Below, piece after piece: positions 1 through 8,039 of a stretch of DNA of 32,658 nt (positions within the stretch are counted from its first letter, which is position 1; each line of letters starts with the position of its first letter). A program made the translations under genes and the position numbers. The DNA lies in NCBI GenBank assembly GCA_035502655.1, contig DATJUF010000010.1, positions 1 through 32,658 on the forward strand, in the 5' to 3' direction. The notes under the pieces were generated by a model. It was not told where the DNA came from, did no database searches, and was given only the letters and a program-made list of their open reading frames with translations. Source of the DNA: DATJUF01 sp035502655. GTDB lineage: Bacteria; Desulfobacterota; Binatia; Binatales; Binataceae.

Positions 1-408
1 ATCGATCCCGCAACTCTCTACTTAGCCAAGCTCGCGGCCTCGTTTATCTTCATGGCCGTCGCCGAAGTCTCCGCGGTCACCATGATGGTGCTGTTTTTCA
101 ATCTCGCCTTCGACGAGCGATTGCTTAGGCTGGCGCCGCTAATCGTGCTGGGTGCGCTCGGCTTCGCCGCGCTGGCGACGCTCTTGGCAGCAATCACGGG
201 CCGGGTGCGGGCTGGCGATTTGCTTTTGCCGATCCTGATCGTGCCGCTGTTCGTGCCGGCTCTGATTGCCGGGGTTAAGGGCAGCAGCGCGGCTCTCGCC
301 GGAGCGCGATTGGCTGACCTCGCACAATGGCTCAAGATATTGATCGCCTTCGACGTATTGTTCCTCGCGGCCGGTTACCTGTTGTTCGAATACGTGGCAG
401 GCGAGTAG
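1..408 (+). CDS. ccmB: Heme exporter subunit CcmB, C-terminal part (cut by window edge)
   Basis: The reading frame is open from the first base and ends with TAG at 406-408, so the gene starts before the window. The first residues (IDPATLYLAKLAASF) match the conserved region of CcmB before its last helices, and the remainder is a run of hydrophobic segments. CcmB is the membrane permease that works with the CcmA ATPase and CcmC in the System I cytochrome c maturation pathway, where heme is delivered to CcmE in the inner membrane. The next gene on the same strand is ccmC, which supports the call. An internal ATG at 52 lies inside the conserved region and is not the true start. Confidence 0.88.
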   Translation: MDPATLYLAKLAASFIFMAVAEVSAVTMMVLFFNLAFDERLLRLAPLIVLGALGFAALATLLAAITGRVRAGDLLLPILIVPLFVPALIAGVKGSSAALAGARLADLAQWLKILIAFDVLFLAAGYLLFEYVAGE

Positions 409-557
409 GGTCCGCTTGCGAAGCGAGGAGCATAAATGCTGGCCGAACTGTGAGGCCATTAGCGAGGCTGGCGGCCAGGCAAAGGATTTCGATTTAGCCT
501 GCGAGCTGGCCGCTCTGAAACTCTAGGGCCGCGGTGAACCTTATGCGATAAATCGCA

Positions 558-1277
558 GTGCACACCAAAATGAACCGACGCATAAATCTATGGTTAGGTC
601 TTCCCGCCGGCATCCTGATGCTGGCGTCGATCTACATGGTCTTCGCTTGGGTCCCCACGGAAGCCGAACAGGGGATTGTCCAACGCATCTTTTATTTCCA
701 TGTACCCTGCGCATGGGTCGCCTTCGCAGCCTTCGGCTTGGTCGCGATCTGCGGTATTTTCTACCTATGGCTGGGGCAGCAGGTGTGGGACGACCTCGGC
801 TATGCTGCGGCCGAGAGCGGGATGGTGTTCTGTACGCTGGTGCTGATTACCGGGTCGTTATGGGCCAAGCCGATTTGGGGAACCTGGTGGACATGGGATT
901 CGCGGCTTACCACCACGCTAATTCTATGGCTGCTATACGGTGGCTATCTTTTATTGCGCGCGATGGCCGATGATACGCCGCAGGTCGCACAGTTCGCGGC
1001 AGTGATTGGAATCGTGGCAGCAGCCGACGTGCCGGTTGTGATTGTCTCAGTGCGGCTGTGGCGTACAATTCATCCCGCCGTGCTGGTAACGCGCCAAGGC
1101 GGCCACGGGCTCGAAGATCCGCGAATGGTAGCGACGCTGCTGGTGGCGATGATAGCGTTCACTGCCATGTTCGCCTGGATTCTGATGCTGCGCTTCGCCA
1201 CCCTGCGGGTGCGAACGCGGCTCGCAACCGCCGGTCGTGAATTGAATATCGCCTACGCCGCAGCACTCGAACGGTAG
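558..1277 (+). CDS. ccmC: Heme exporter protein CcmC (WWD-domain)
   Basis: CcmC is an inner-membrane protein of the heme-handling superfamily; it holds heme at the periplasmic face and helps load it onto CcmE. The 239-residue protein has about six hydrophobic segments and the tryptophan-rich signature WGTWWTWDSRLT near residue 108, with conserved histidines in FYFHVPCAW (about residue 48) and TIHPAVL (about residue 171). Length is normal for CcmC. The start taken is GTG at 558; an in-frame ATG follows at 570, and neither has a convincing Shine-Dalgarno sequence. The order ccmB-ccmC-ccmD is the usual one, but CcmE, CcmF and the rest do not follow here. Confidence 0.93.
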   Translation: MHTKMNRRINLWLGLPAGILMLASIYMVFAWVPTEAEQGIVQRIFYFHVPCAWVAFAAFGLVAICGIFYLWLGQQVWDDLGYAAAESGMVFCTLVLITGSLWAKPIWGTWWTWDSRLTTTLILWLLYGGYLLLRAMADDTPQVAQFAAVIGIVAAADVPVVIVSVRLWRTIHPAVLVTRQGGHGLEDPRMVATLLVAMIAFTAMFAWILMLRFATLRVRTRLATAGRELNIAYAAALER

Positions 1278-1288
1278 CCGGAATTATC

Positions 1289-1480
1289 ATGGAAAATCTC
1301 GGTTATCTGGCCGTCGCATACGCGATAATCTTTGCAGTAATTTTCTTGTATGTGATGTTCCTGTGGCGGCGGCAAAGGCGGCTCGATAATGAGATGAGAG
1401 CAATTGAGGCCAAGCTCGAGGAGCTGCAGGCGGAATTGGCACGCACCGAAACGGTGCCTAACAGGTCGTCCGGTCATTAG
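1289..1480 (+). CDS. CcmD-like small membrane protein
   Basis: This is a 63-residue protein with one transmembrane segment (about residues 6-25), a tyrosine-containing segment and a basic WRRQRR stretch just after the helix, then a charged helical tail. That is the layout of CcmD, the small Ccm subunit that helps release heme-loaded CcmE from the CcmABC complex. It starts 11 bases after ccmC, so it is almost certainly co-transcribed. Sequence conservation in CcmD is low, so the call rests on size, topology and position. No cysteine or heme-binding motif is present. Confidence 0.75.
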   Translation: MENLGYLAVAYAIIFAVIFLYVMFLWRRQRRLDNEMRAIEAKLEELQAELARTETVPNRSSGH

Positions 1481-1572
1481 ACATGAGGCCGATCGCTCTC
1501 GATCAACTGGCGGCGAGTTGCGCGAACGCCGTAACGTGCGCAATTTAGACTCAAGTTCCGTTGCAGGATTAG

Positions 1573-2676
1573 ATGGAGTTTCGCGACTACTACAAAATCT
1601 TGGGGGTTGAGCGCAAGGCCTCCGACGCAGAGATCAAAAAGGTCTTTCGCAAGCTGGCCCGCAAGTTCCATCCGGACGTCAATCCGAACGACAAGGAAGC
1701 TGAGCGCCGCTTCAAGGAAATCAACGAGGCCTACCAGGTCCTAAGCGACCCCGAAAAACGCAAGCGCTATGACGAACTCGGGGCTGACTGGGAGCGTGGC
1801 GCGCCAGAAGAGGAAGTCTATCGGCGTTATGCCCAGCAGAATCCATTCGCTGGCGGAGGTCCATCGGCGGGAGCTGAGAGTGAGGCGGGTTTCAGCGATT
1901 TCTTTGAACGTTTTTTCGGCGGATTGGGCGGTGGCGGCGGCCGTATGCGCGGATTCTCGTTTGGTGGTGAAGACACCACCGGTGGCCGGGCTCGTGTCGC
2001 GCGCGCGCCCGATTTGCAAGCTCAAATTGCCATAACGGTACCCGAAGCGGTGACCGGCAGCCAGCAGCGGATCACGCTTACAGCCGATGACGCCTGCCCT
2101 GAATGTGGTGGCAGCGGGATCGTAATGCAGCAGGAAAAACGCGGCAATCGCAGTGTCCGCACCGGCATTCCGTGTCCGCATTGCAATGGCGCTGGTGTGG
2201 TGCGGGTGCGTCGTACGCTTGACGTAACGATTCCGCCCGGCCTCACCGAGGGCGCCAAAATTCGTCTCAAGGGCCAGGGTGGACGCGGCTCGGCTCCGGC
2301 GCTCAACGGCGACTTATTCTTGACTGTCCACTTCAAGCCAAACTCCGCCTTCAGCGTCAATGGCCGCGACGTCCGGGTATTGCTTCCGGTGTGGGACTAC
2401 GAAGCGGCACTGGGCGCCGAGGTGACGGCGCCGACCCTCGACGGGCGCGTGGCGTTAAAAATACCGGCCGGCAGTCAGGCAGGCCGCGTGATGCGGCTCA
2501 AGGGGCGCGGCATCCCCGGCCGTGGCAAGGACGCGCCCGGAGATTTGCTCTACGAACTAAAGGTGCTGGCGCCGACCGATCTTACCGATCCGGAACGCGG
2601 CCTGCTGGAGAAGCTTGCAGATTCACGCCGATCTCGCGGCGTACCTGATCCGCGCGCCGAGATTATGAGCAGCTAA
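1573..2676 (+). CDS. DnaJ-family J-domain co-chaperone with two-motif zinc region
   Basis: The protein stimulates the ATPase of an Hsp70 (DnaK) partner in the cytoplasm. Residues 5-70 form the J domain with the HPD tripeptide at 33-35. A Gly/Phe-rich linker covers about 91-140. Only two CxxCxGxG motifs are present (CPECGGSG at 175-182, CPHCNGAG at 201-208), while classic DnaJ has four and CbpA has none. Two C-terminal substrate-binding beta domains follow (about 147-333), containing the second motif pair as an insertion. Length is 367 residues, close to DnaJ. It could form one zinc site where DnaJ has two. There is no dnaK or grpE neighbour; it follows the ccm genes by 92 bases. Confidence 0.9.
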   Translation: MEFRDYYKILGVERKASDAEIKKVFRKLARKFHPDVNPNDKEAERRFKEINEAYQVLSDPEKRKRYDELGADWERGAPEEEVYRRYAQQNPFAGGGPSAGAESEAGFSDFFERFFGGLGGGGGRMRGFSFGGEDTTGGRARVARAPDLQAQIAITVPEAVTGSQQRITLTADDACPECGGSGIVMQQEKRGNRSVRTGIPCPHCNGAGVVRVRRTLDVTIPPGLTEGAKIRLKGQGGRGSAPALNGDLFLTVHFKPNSAFSVNGRDVRVLLPVWDYEAALGAEVTAPTLDGRVALKIPAGSQAGRVMRLKGRGIPGRGKDAPGDLLYELKVLAPTDLTDPERGLLEKLADSRRSRGVPDPRAEIMSS

Positions 2677-2777
2677 TATCACTCTGCTGAGCGAGCCTAA
2701 AACGAAGGAACCTCGCGTTTCGCCAGCCAGCTCATCCGGACTCGTAGGGCATAGGCTAGCGCAAGGCAGGAAACTGC

Positions 2778-3527
2778 TTGGCTGAGCTGCGGACAAAATC
2801 GTGGATCGGGGGTCGGCGCAGGCGGCAGCCATTGATTCGGCCCAACAACCGGTTCCGCGTTCTCCTGACATTTCTCATTCTGTCGCTGCTGATATCGCCG
2901 CTCCTTGAGCAAGAACGCTTCGCGATCGGCGTAATTCGTGTGTTGCTCTCGCTCGCTCTGGTTGCGGCAGTCTACGGCGTAAGCCGCAGGCGCAGCGATA
3001 TGGTGATTGGCGGAATTATTGCCGCACCCTCACTGATCGGGCGGTGGTTGCCGGCTTTTAATACCAGCGTTCCGGTTTTTGTCGCCGTCACCGCGGCCAC
3101 AACCTTATTTCTTGTCTTTGTGGCCTATTTGATCATCGCCGAAGTTGCGCGCTTGCGCACTGTGACCTTCGATACGATTTTCGGCGCAGCCTGCGGATAT
3201 TTACTGATTGGTTCAATCTGGGCGTTCATTTACTCGATGATAAACGTAGTTTTCGACCCAGGCTTCATTTTCACCGACGTGGCAAAGTTGCCGCCGGCGC
3301 CTGATTTGATCCACCGGGCGCGGCTGATTCCGCTCTTCTACTTCAGCTTCATAACTCTCACTTCGACCGGATACGGTGATATCTTGCCACTGGTGCCGGT
3401 CGCCAAGGCATTCGCGGTATTTGAGGCGATGATTGGTCAATTCTATGTCGCGATTCTGGTTGCACGACTGGTTAGCCTCGAGATCGTTTCGTCACGACGT
3501 GATAGTGGTAGCGGGCCGGCCGGCTAG
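2778..3527 (+). CDS. Potassium-channel-like membrane protein
   Basis: A 249-residue integral membrane protein whose C-terminal half has the two-helix/pore layout of K+ channels (Ion_trans_2 type). The selectivity filter TSTGYGD lies at residues 195-201, after the pore helix (about 184-194), with flanking helices at about 132-155 and 213-235. Further hydrophobic segments precede it at about 28-42, 50-67 and 98-120, so the full protein has more than two membrane helices. There is no RCK/cyclic-nucleotide domain. The start is TTG at 2778: the frame is closed just upstream by TAG at 2757-2759, an AGGCAGGA Shine-Dalgarno-like stretch precedes it, and the next ATG would remove the first helices. 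The ion and its gating cannot be told from sequence. Confidence 0.82.
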   Translation: MAELRTKSWIGGRRRRQPLIRPNNRFRVLLTFLILSLLISPLLEQERFAIGVIRVLLSLALVAAVYGVSRRRSDMVIGGIIAAPSLIGRWLPAFNTSVPVFVAVTAATTLFLVFVAYLIIAEVARLRTVTFDTIFGAACGYLLIGSIWAFIYSMINVVFDPGFIFTDVAKLPPAPDLIHRARLIPLFYFSFITLTSTGYGDILPLVPVAKAFAVFEAMIGQFYVAILVARLVSLEIVSSRRDSGSGPAG

Positions 3528-3530
3528 TCC

Positions 3531-3558
3531 GCGCCGACACTACAATGCCAATCGGCGC
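3531..3558. terminator. Inverted repeat between convergent genes
   Basis: GCGCCGA at 3531-3537 pairs perfectly with TCGGCGC at 3552-3558, with a 14-base loop, four bases after the channel gene and ahead of the oppositely oriented amt remnant. Position suits a shared terminator, but there is no clear T-run on either side, so this is weak. Confidence 0.3.
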
Positions 3559-3617
3559 AATAATTGAAATTCGGCACACCAAGAGCCTAACGTATGTCCA
3601 AAATGGCTTTACCTTAC

Positions 3618-4028
3618 TTACGACTCGAAGGCGTATGCACGTTCTTCATGTTCGCTAAGATCTAGTCCAGTCTCTTCAGCTTCCTGATCGACCCGCAGGC
3701 CGACCAGCGCGTCAGTGATTTTCAGCAGAATAATGCTGGCGATAAACGAGAACGCGATGGTCGCGACAACTGCGACGAGTATAAAACTTTGCATCAGAAC
3801 CGGAAGAACGTTCTTCCGGCGCACCATCCCGCCGTAAAACAACGCTAGCCCTGGAATCGTCATCATCAATACCAGAAGCGATGAAATCAGAACCCATACA
3901 GTGTCGGCATCGTTGATTTGAGCACTTGACTGCATTCCCGAAAGTTCGGCTCGTGCCGGAGCGCTCTGGAAAAGAAAGCTGAAAGCAAGAAAGCTTGCGC
4001 CTGTAAGCGCTTTTTGACGACGCGTCAT
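3618..4028 (-). pseudogene. amt: Ammonium transporter Amt with in-frame internal deletion
   Basis: The 136-residue product joins the two ends of an Amt ammonium channel. Residues 1-27 look like a signal peptide. Residues 40-81 contain the conserved first helix and PGLALFYGGMVRRKNVL block. Residues 84-136 match the last helix (ATIAFSFIASIILLKI) and the cytoplasmic tail with DALVGLRV, GLDLSEHEERAYA. Full Amt proteins have roughly 400-450 residues and 11 helices; here about helices 3-10, including the conducting pore and its twin histidines, are missing. Start, stop and a GGGA-type Shine-Dalgarno are intact and no frame is broken. It cannot conduct ammonium as is. It may be a recent deletion, a retained short protein or a mis-joined assembly. 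No glnK neighbour is seen. Confidence 0.8.
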
Positions 4029-4347
4029 CAGGGTCCCTTCACGAGAAAGACGTAATTAAAAGTCCCGGTATCCTGTATGGTGCTATCAGAGGGCAGGGAA
4101 GTATCTTGCTTTAAACATGAGGTCAACCGTGTCGGTCGTAAAAAAAGTGGTCTTTTACCTGATCCTGTAGCTGACGGAGGAAGCCACGATTACCATTGGC
4201 AATTCGACGCTACTGGCGGAGACTGGCCGAATCGGGCGCGCACGCTGCGGCTAAGAGACCGGGCGCGCCCTACTAGGGCGGCTGCCGCCATAAGTATAAG
4301 CTGTGGTTATGAGACTGGCCGCAGGTCATCTGGAGAATCCAGCCGAA
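4029..4347. other. Divergent intergenic region, amt remnant / tilS
   Basis: About 320 bases separate the divergent amt remnant and tilS. It should hold both promoters. Visible items are an AT-type inverted repeat (GTAAAA at 4138-4143 with TTTTAC at 4153-4158), a direct repeat CGGGCGCGC at 4233-4241 and 4260-4268, and TATAAG at 4295-4300, which could be a -10 for tilS. I see no convincing -35 box or sigma-54 site. No open frame here looks like a protein. Confidence 0.4.
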
Positions 4348-5790
4348 ATGCAACCTCATGGCCGCTACGAATTCGAGAAAGCCATCGCTGAGGCCTTCGT
4401 GCGGAATCGGGTTGAAGCCAGCGCCCGGGTACTGGTGGGGGTGTCGGGCGGTCCGGATTCGGTCGCACTGCTTCACGCTCTGCTTGCGCTGAGTGGCCGG
4501 GGTGTCATGCAGTGCGTTATGGCTGCCCACCTCAATCATGGTCTGCGAGGTCCCGAGTCCGATCGTGACGAATCCTTTGTGCGCGGCCTCTGCAATCGTC
4601 TGGATATCGAGCTCGTGGCTGAGCGAGCCGAAGGACTAGGCAGCCGCAACGGTAATCTTGAGGAGCGTGCCCGTCTTTATCGGCACGCTTTCCTCAACCA
4701 GATCGCCGATAACTTTGCGATGAGCCACATCGCCCTCGCCCATCACGCCGGCGATCAAGCCGAAACGGTATTGCTTCGCCTGCTACGTGGCTGCGGTCTC
4801 GCGGGTGCCGCAGCGATGGCTGAAGCGGGCCCCGGGCGCCTGCTGCGGCCGCTGCTTAGGCTGGAACGCGCCGATGTGTTGAGCTACCTGGAAGAAATCG
4901 GAGCGTCTTACGTGACCGACAGCAGCAACCTGCATGGAATGAATTCGCGTAGTCGAATTCGCAACGAATTAATCCCTCTCATAGAACGCGATTATGCCCC
5001 GCGGCTTACCAAGCGGCTCAACGAATTTGCGGACGAATCGCGAGCGGCCAGCGAGTTTCTGTCTGAATGTGCGATCGCCGAGTTACACCACAGTTGTGCA
5101 AGCGATGGCAGGCTCAACCTGGCAGGTTTCAGGTCAATGCACCCGGCGCTCGCCTCGGCGATGTTGCGGGAATACCTGCGCGAACGCCGCGGAAGCCTGC
5201 TACGCGTGAATCGTGCGCATATTGAGAGTATGCGCTTACTTTGTCTCGACGGCCCATCCAACGGCACTTGCGCGCTTCCCGGAGGATGGCGGATGCGCCG
5301 CGAGTACGACCATGCGCTCGTTGAGCCAGTGCCATCCGGCGAGTTGGCGCCTTTTGAAGTGCGACTGGCCGCTGGCACCTCGATTACTGTCGCTGAAGCA
5401 GGATTCGCTTTTGACCTGCGGCTTAGCGGCGCTGGATCGTTCCATGCTGCTGATCTGTCTCGTTTGCGTACGGGTCCGATGGAAACTTTGTTTGATGCCG
5501 ATCATGTTGGCGATTATGTCCTAGTGCGCAGCTTCCGGCATGGCGATCGTATCCAGCCGCTTGGTATGATCGGAAGCCGCAAAATCCAGGACGTTTTTAC
5601 CGATCGGAAACTGCCGCGCGAGCGGCGCCATTCATGGCCTCTGGTAATCGCGGGCGACGGTAAAATCCTATGGATTCCGGGGATGGCCCGCGGTCGTGCC
5701 GCGCTGGTCACGCCGGCTACGCGTAAGGTGTTGAGCCTGAGCGCTAAGGCACTCGCATCTGGCGCAGATGCTCCGTTGCCTAAAATTTGA
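4348..5790 (+). CDS. tilS: tRNA(Ile)-lysidine synthase TilS
   Basis: TilS attaches lysine to C34 of the CAU-anticodon isoleucine tRNA, switching it to read AUA; it uses ATP and lysine in the cytoplasm and is essential. The PP-loop SGGPDS is at residues 33-38 when counted from ATG 4348. HLNHGLRG and AHHAGDQAET, RLLRGCGLAG follow as in the N-type ATPase family; the usual ADDQ is AGDQ here. A central helical domain and a C-terminal TilS domain (containing HGDRIQPLGMIGSRKIQDVF) complete a 480-residue protein of normal bacterial length. GTG 4303 and ATG 4309 are in-frame alternatives; 4348 is preferred because it has GGAG upstream and puts the PP-loop at the usual distance. ftsH follows closely, a common pairing. 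Confidence 0.93.
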   Translation: MQPHGRYEFEKAIAEAFVRNRVEASARVLVGVSGGPDSVALLHALLALSGRGVMQCVMAAHLNHGLRGPESDRDESFVRGLCNRLDIELVAERAEGLGSRNGNLEERARLYRHAFLNQIADNFAMSHIALAHHAGDQAETVLLRLLRGCGLAGAAAMAEAGPGRLLRPLLRLERADVLSYLEEIGASYVTDSSNLHGMNSRSRIRNELIPLIERDYAPRLTKRLNEFADESRAASEFLSECAIAELHHSCASDGRLNLAGFRSMHPALASAMLREYLRERRGSLLRVNRAHIESMRLLCLDGPSNGTCALPGGWRMRREYDHALVEPVPSGELAPFEVRLAAGTSITVAEAGFAFDLRLSGAGSFHAADLSRLRTGPMETLFDADHVGDYVLVRSFRHGDRIQPLGMIGSRKIQDVFTDRKLPRERRHSWPLVIAGDGKILWIPGMARGRAALVTPATRKVLSLSAKALASGADAPLPKI

Positions 5791-5809
5791 CGAGCGTGCT
5801 ACTTTTCAA

Positions 5810-7741
5810 ATGAAAATGAATCAAATTTCCCGCAATATCGCCCTCTGGCTGGTGGTGGTGTTGATGTTTCTGCTGCTGTTTAATTTTTTCAGCCGGCAGC
5901 AAACACGCTCCCCAGAGATAATCTTTTCCGACTTCCTGAACCAGGTTCAGGACGGCCAGGTCGCGCAGGTCACGATTCAGGGTAGTGTTATCCAGGGCGA
6001 CGAGAAAAACGGGGAGCATTTCAAGACCTACGCCCCTCAGGGCTTTGACGTGGTCAAAGAACTGCGCGCTAAAGACGTAAAGATCGCAGTTCGCCCTGCC
6101 GACGAGAATCCGTGGTGGATGGAACTGCTGGTGCAGTGGTTCCCGATGCTGTTGCTGGTCGGCGTCTGGATCTTCTTCATGCGCCAGATGCAGGTGGGCG
6201 GCGGCAAGGCGATGTCCTTCGGCAAAAGCCGCGCCAAACTGCTAACTGAAAATACTCATAAGGTCACCTTTACCGACGTCGCTGGCATCGACGAAGCTAA
6301 AGACGAGCTTGAGGAAATAATCCAGTTCCTCAAAGACCCCAAACGCTTCACGCGTCTCGGCGGTCGAATTCCCAAGGGCGTTTTGCTTGTCGGACCTCCA
6401 GGCACCGGCAAAACGCTGCTAGCGCGTGCAATTGCAGGTGAGGCAGGGGTGCCATTTTTCTCCATCTCAGGATCCGACTTCGTGGAAATGTTTGTCGGTG
6501 TGGGCGCCTCGCGAGTGCGCGATCTCTTCGTCCAGGGCAAGAAGCATGCGCCCTGTATTATCTTTATCGACGAAATCGACGCGGTGGGACGCCATCGGGG
6601 AGCAGGCCTCGGCGGCGGTCATGACGAGCGCGAGCAAACTCTGAATCAATTGCTGGTTGAGATGGACGGCTTCGAGGCGAACGAAGGAGTAATCCTGGTT
6701 GCCGCAACCAACCGTCCTGACGTGCTTGATCCCGCCCTGCTTCGCCCGGGCCGCTTCGACCGGCGCGTAGTGGTGCCGCGGCCCGACGTTAAAGGCCGTG
6801 AGGGCATCCTCAAGGTTCATACGCGTAAAGTACCGGTCTCCGAGGATGTTGATATTTCGCGGCTCGCGCGCTCGACGCCGGGATTTGCCGGCGCAGATTT
6901 GGAAAATCTGGTCAACGAAGCCGCCCTGCTGGCCGCCCGCCGGAACAAAGAGCGGGTCGAGATGTCCGACTTCGAGTTGGCTAAGGACAAGGTCCTGATG
7001 GGCGCCGAGCGGCGTTCGATGGTGATGTCATTGGCCGAGCGGCGCAACACGGCCTATCACGAAGGCGGCCATGCACTCGTCGCCATGCTGCTCCCGGGCG
7101 CGGATCCTGTCCATAAAGTGACGATCATCCCGCGCGGCATGGCCTTGGGTGTTACGCAGCAGCTTCCTCTAGACGATCGCTATACTTACTCGAGCGACTA
7201 CCTAATGACCCGGCTGGCGATGATGTTCGGCGGGCGCGTGGCCGAGGAGCTGGTCTTCGACCACATGACCACCGGGGCCGGCGACGACATCGAAAAGGCC
7301 ACCGAGTTAGCGCATAAGATGGTATGCGAATGGGGGATGAGTAAGGAGCTCGGTCCTATGACCTTTGGGCGGCGTGAAGAACAGGTCTTCCTCGGCCGCG
7401 ACATCGCGCATACGAAAGACTATTCGGAGCATACTGCCATCGAAATCGACCGCGAAGTGCGGCGGATGGTTGATGACGCCTATCACAAGGCGCGCTCGCT
7501 CCTGACCGAGCATCTGACGCTGCTGCATGCCGTTGCCGAGCGGCTGTTGGAGAAAGAAGTGCTGGATGGAACAGAAGTCGCGGCAATGGTTAAGGCTTTC
7601 CAGGAAGGCCGTCCGCTGCCTGAGTCCCCTCCCGTGACTTCCGGCTCACCGCCACCGATGGTTCCACGTGACAAGCCGAAAAAGGTCGAAGAAGAAACCC
7701 CGGTGCCTGGCCTGGGCGCACCCAAGCCATCTATGGCCTGA
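5810..7741 (+). CDS. ftsH: ATP-dependent zinc metalloprotease FtsH
   Basis: FtsH is a membrane-anchored hexameric AAA+ protease that degrades misfolded membrane proteins and short-lived regulators. Counted from ATG 5810 (643 residues): first helix about 9-27, a periplasmic domain, second helix about 107-124, Walker A GPPGTGKT at 195-202, Walker B IIFIDEID at 250-257, second region of homology at about 302-318, zinc motif HEGGH at 417-421 and the third ligand Asp about 493 in AGDDIEKAT. The more common form of the motif is HEAGH; the HExxH ligands are kept. The C-terminal tail is Pro-rich. A longer frame from 5768 would overlap tilS; 5810 or 5816 gives the normal N-terminus just before the first helix. 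Confidence 0.96.
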   Translation: MKMNQISRNIALWLVVVLMFLLLFNFFSRQQTRSPEIIFSDFLNQVQDGQVAQVTIQGSVIQGDEKNGEHFKTYAPQGFDVVKELRAKDVKIAVRPADENPWWMELLVQWFPMLLLVGVWIFFMRQMQVGGGKAMSFGKSRAKLLTENTHKVTFTDVAGIDEAKDELEEIIQFLKDPKRFTRLGGRIPKGVLLVGPPGTGKTLLARAIAGEAGVPFFSISGSDFVEMFVGVGASRVRDLFVQGKKHAPCIIFIDEIDAVGRHRGAGLGGGHDEREQTLNQLLVEMDGFEANEGVILVAATNRPDVLDPALLRPGRFDRRVVVPRPDVKGREGILKVHTRKVPVSEDVDISRLARSTPGFAGADLENLVNEAALLAARRNKERVEMSDFELAKDKVLMGAERRSMVMSLAERRNTAYHEGGHALVAMLLPGADPVHKVTIIPRGMALGVTQQLPLDDRYTYSSDYLMTRLAMMFGGRVAEELVFDHMTTGAGDDIEKATELAHKMVCEWGMSKELGPMTFGRREEQVFLGRDIAHTKDYSEHTAIEIDREVRRMVDDAYHKARSLLTEHLTLLHAVAERLLEKEVLDGTEVAAMVKAFQEGRPLPESPPVTSGSPPPMVPRDKPKKVEEETPVPGLGAPKPSMA

Positions 7742-7758
7742 CATCTTCCTCAGACCGT

Positions 7759-7785
7759 TTGACGCAACGCCGCCGCTGGCGTCAA
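7759..7785 (+). terminator. Inverted repeat after ftsH
   Basis: TTGACGC at 7759-7765 pairs with GCGTCAA at 7779-7785 around a 13-base GC-rich loop, 18 bases after the ftsH stop. No T-run follows, so it may be a Rho-assisted end or an mRNA-stabilising structure. Confidence 0.35.
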
Positions 7786-7853
7786 GCCGGACGCTCGCAG
7801 CCTCACGGGCTTAAGCAGGACAGAGTTTCGAGGCGAACGGGTTGCAGCCTCAC

Positions 7854-7880
7854 GCCCGCAAGGGTTTGCGGGCAAACCCT
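7854..7880. repeat. Two overlapping, mutually exclusive perfect hairpins
   Basis: GCCCGCAA (7854-7861) pairs with TTGCGGGC (7866-7873), while AGGGTTTGC (7861-7869) pairs with GCAAACCCT (7872-7880). The two stems share bases and cannot form together. An 11-base direct repeat GCAGCCTCACG (7797-7807 and 7844-7854) lies beside them. The gap of 298 bases between ftsH and the acyl-CoA dehydrogenase shows no protein-like frame. No T-run follows the stems. Function is unknown: a regulatory leader, a repetitive extragenic element or a structured RNA are all possible. Confidence 0.5.
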
Positions 7881-8015
7881 AGCTCGCCGACTCGACTGAT
7901 CGTTTCGCTTCACTAGCGCACAGGTGATTGCAAGCAAGCCTTATCTAGCGGCGCGGCTTCAATTCAGGCGGCGAATCTACTATGTCTGAGGTGATGGACG
8001 GTATTTTCCGGCCTA

Positions 8016-8027
8016 GTCAAGCTTGAC
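8016..8027. promoter_or_regulatory. 12-base perfect palindrome, possible operator
   Basis: GTCAAGCTTGAC is a perfect palindrome placed directly before the Shine-Dalgarno (GAGG at 8031-8034) of the acyl-CoA dehydrogenase gene. A site here could block transcription of the two-gene operon. No regulator gene is nearby, so operator function is inference. Confidence 0.35.
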
Positions 8028-8039
8028 CACGAGGAACGA

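Noticed and set aside
4077..4391. 104-codon plus-strand frame before tilS
   Set aside because: It runs through the promoter gap into tilS in another frame, with no ribosome site or recognisable sequence.
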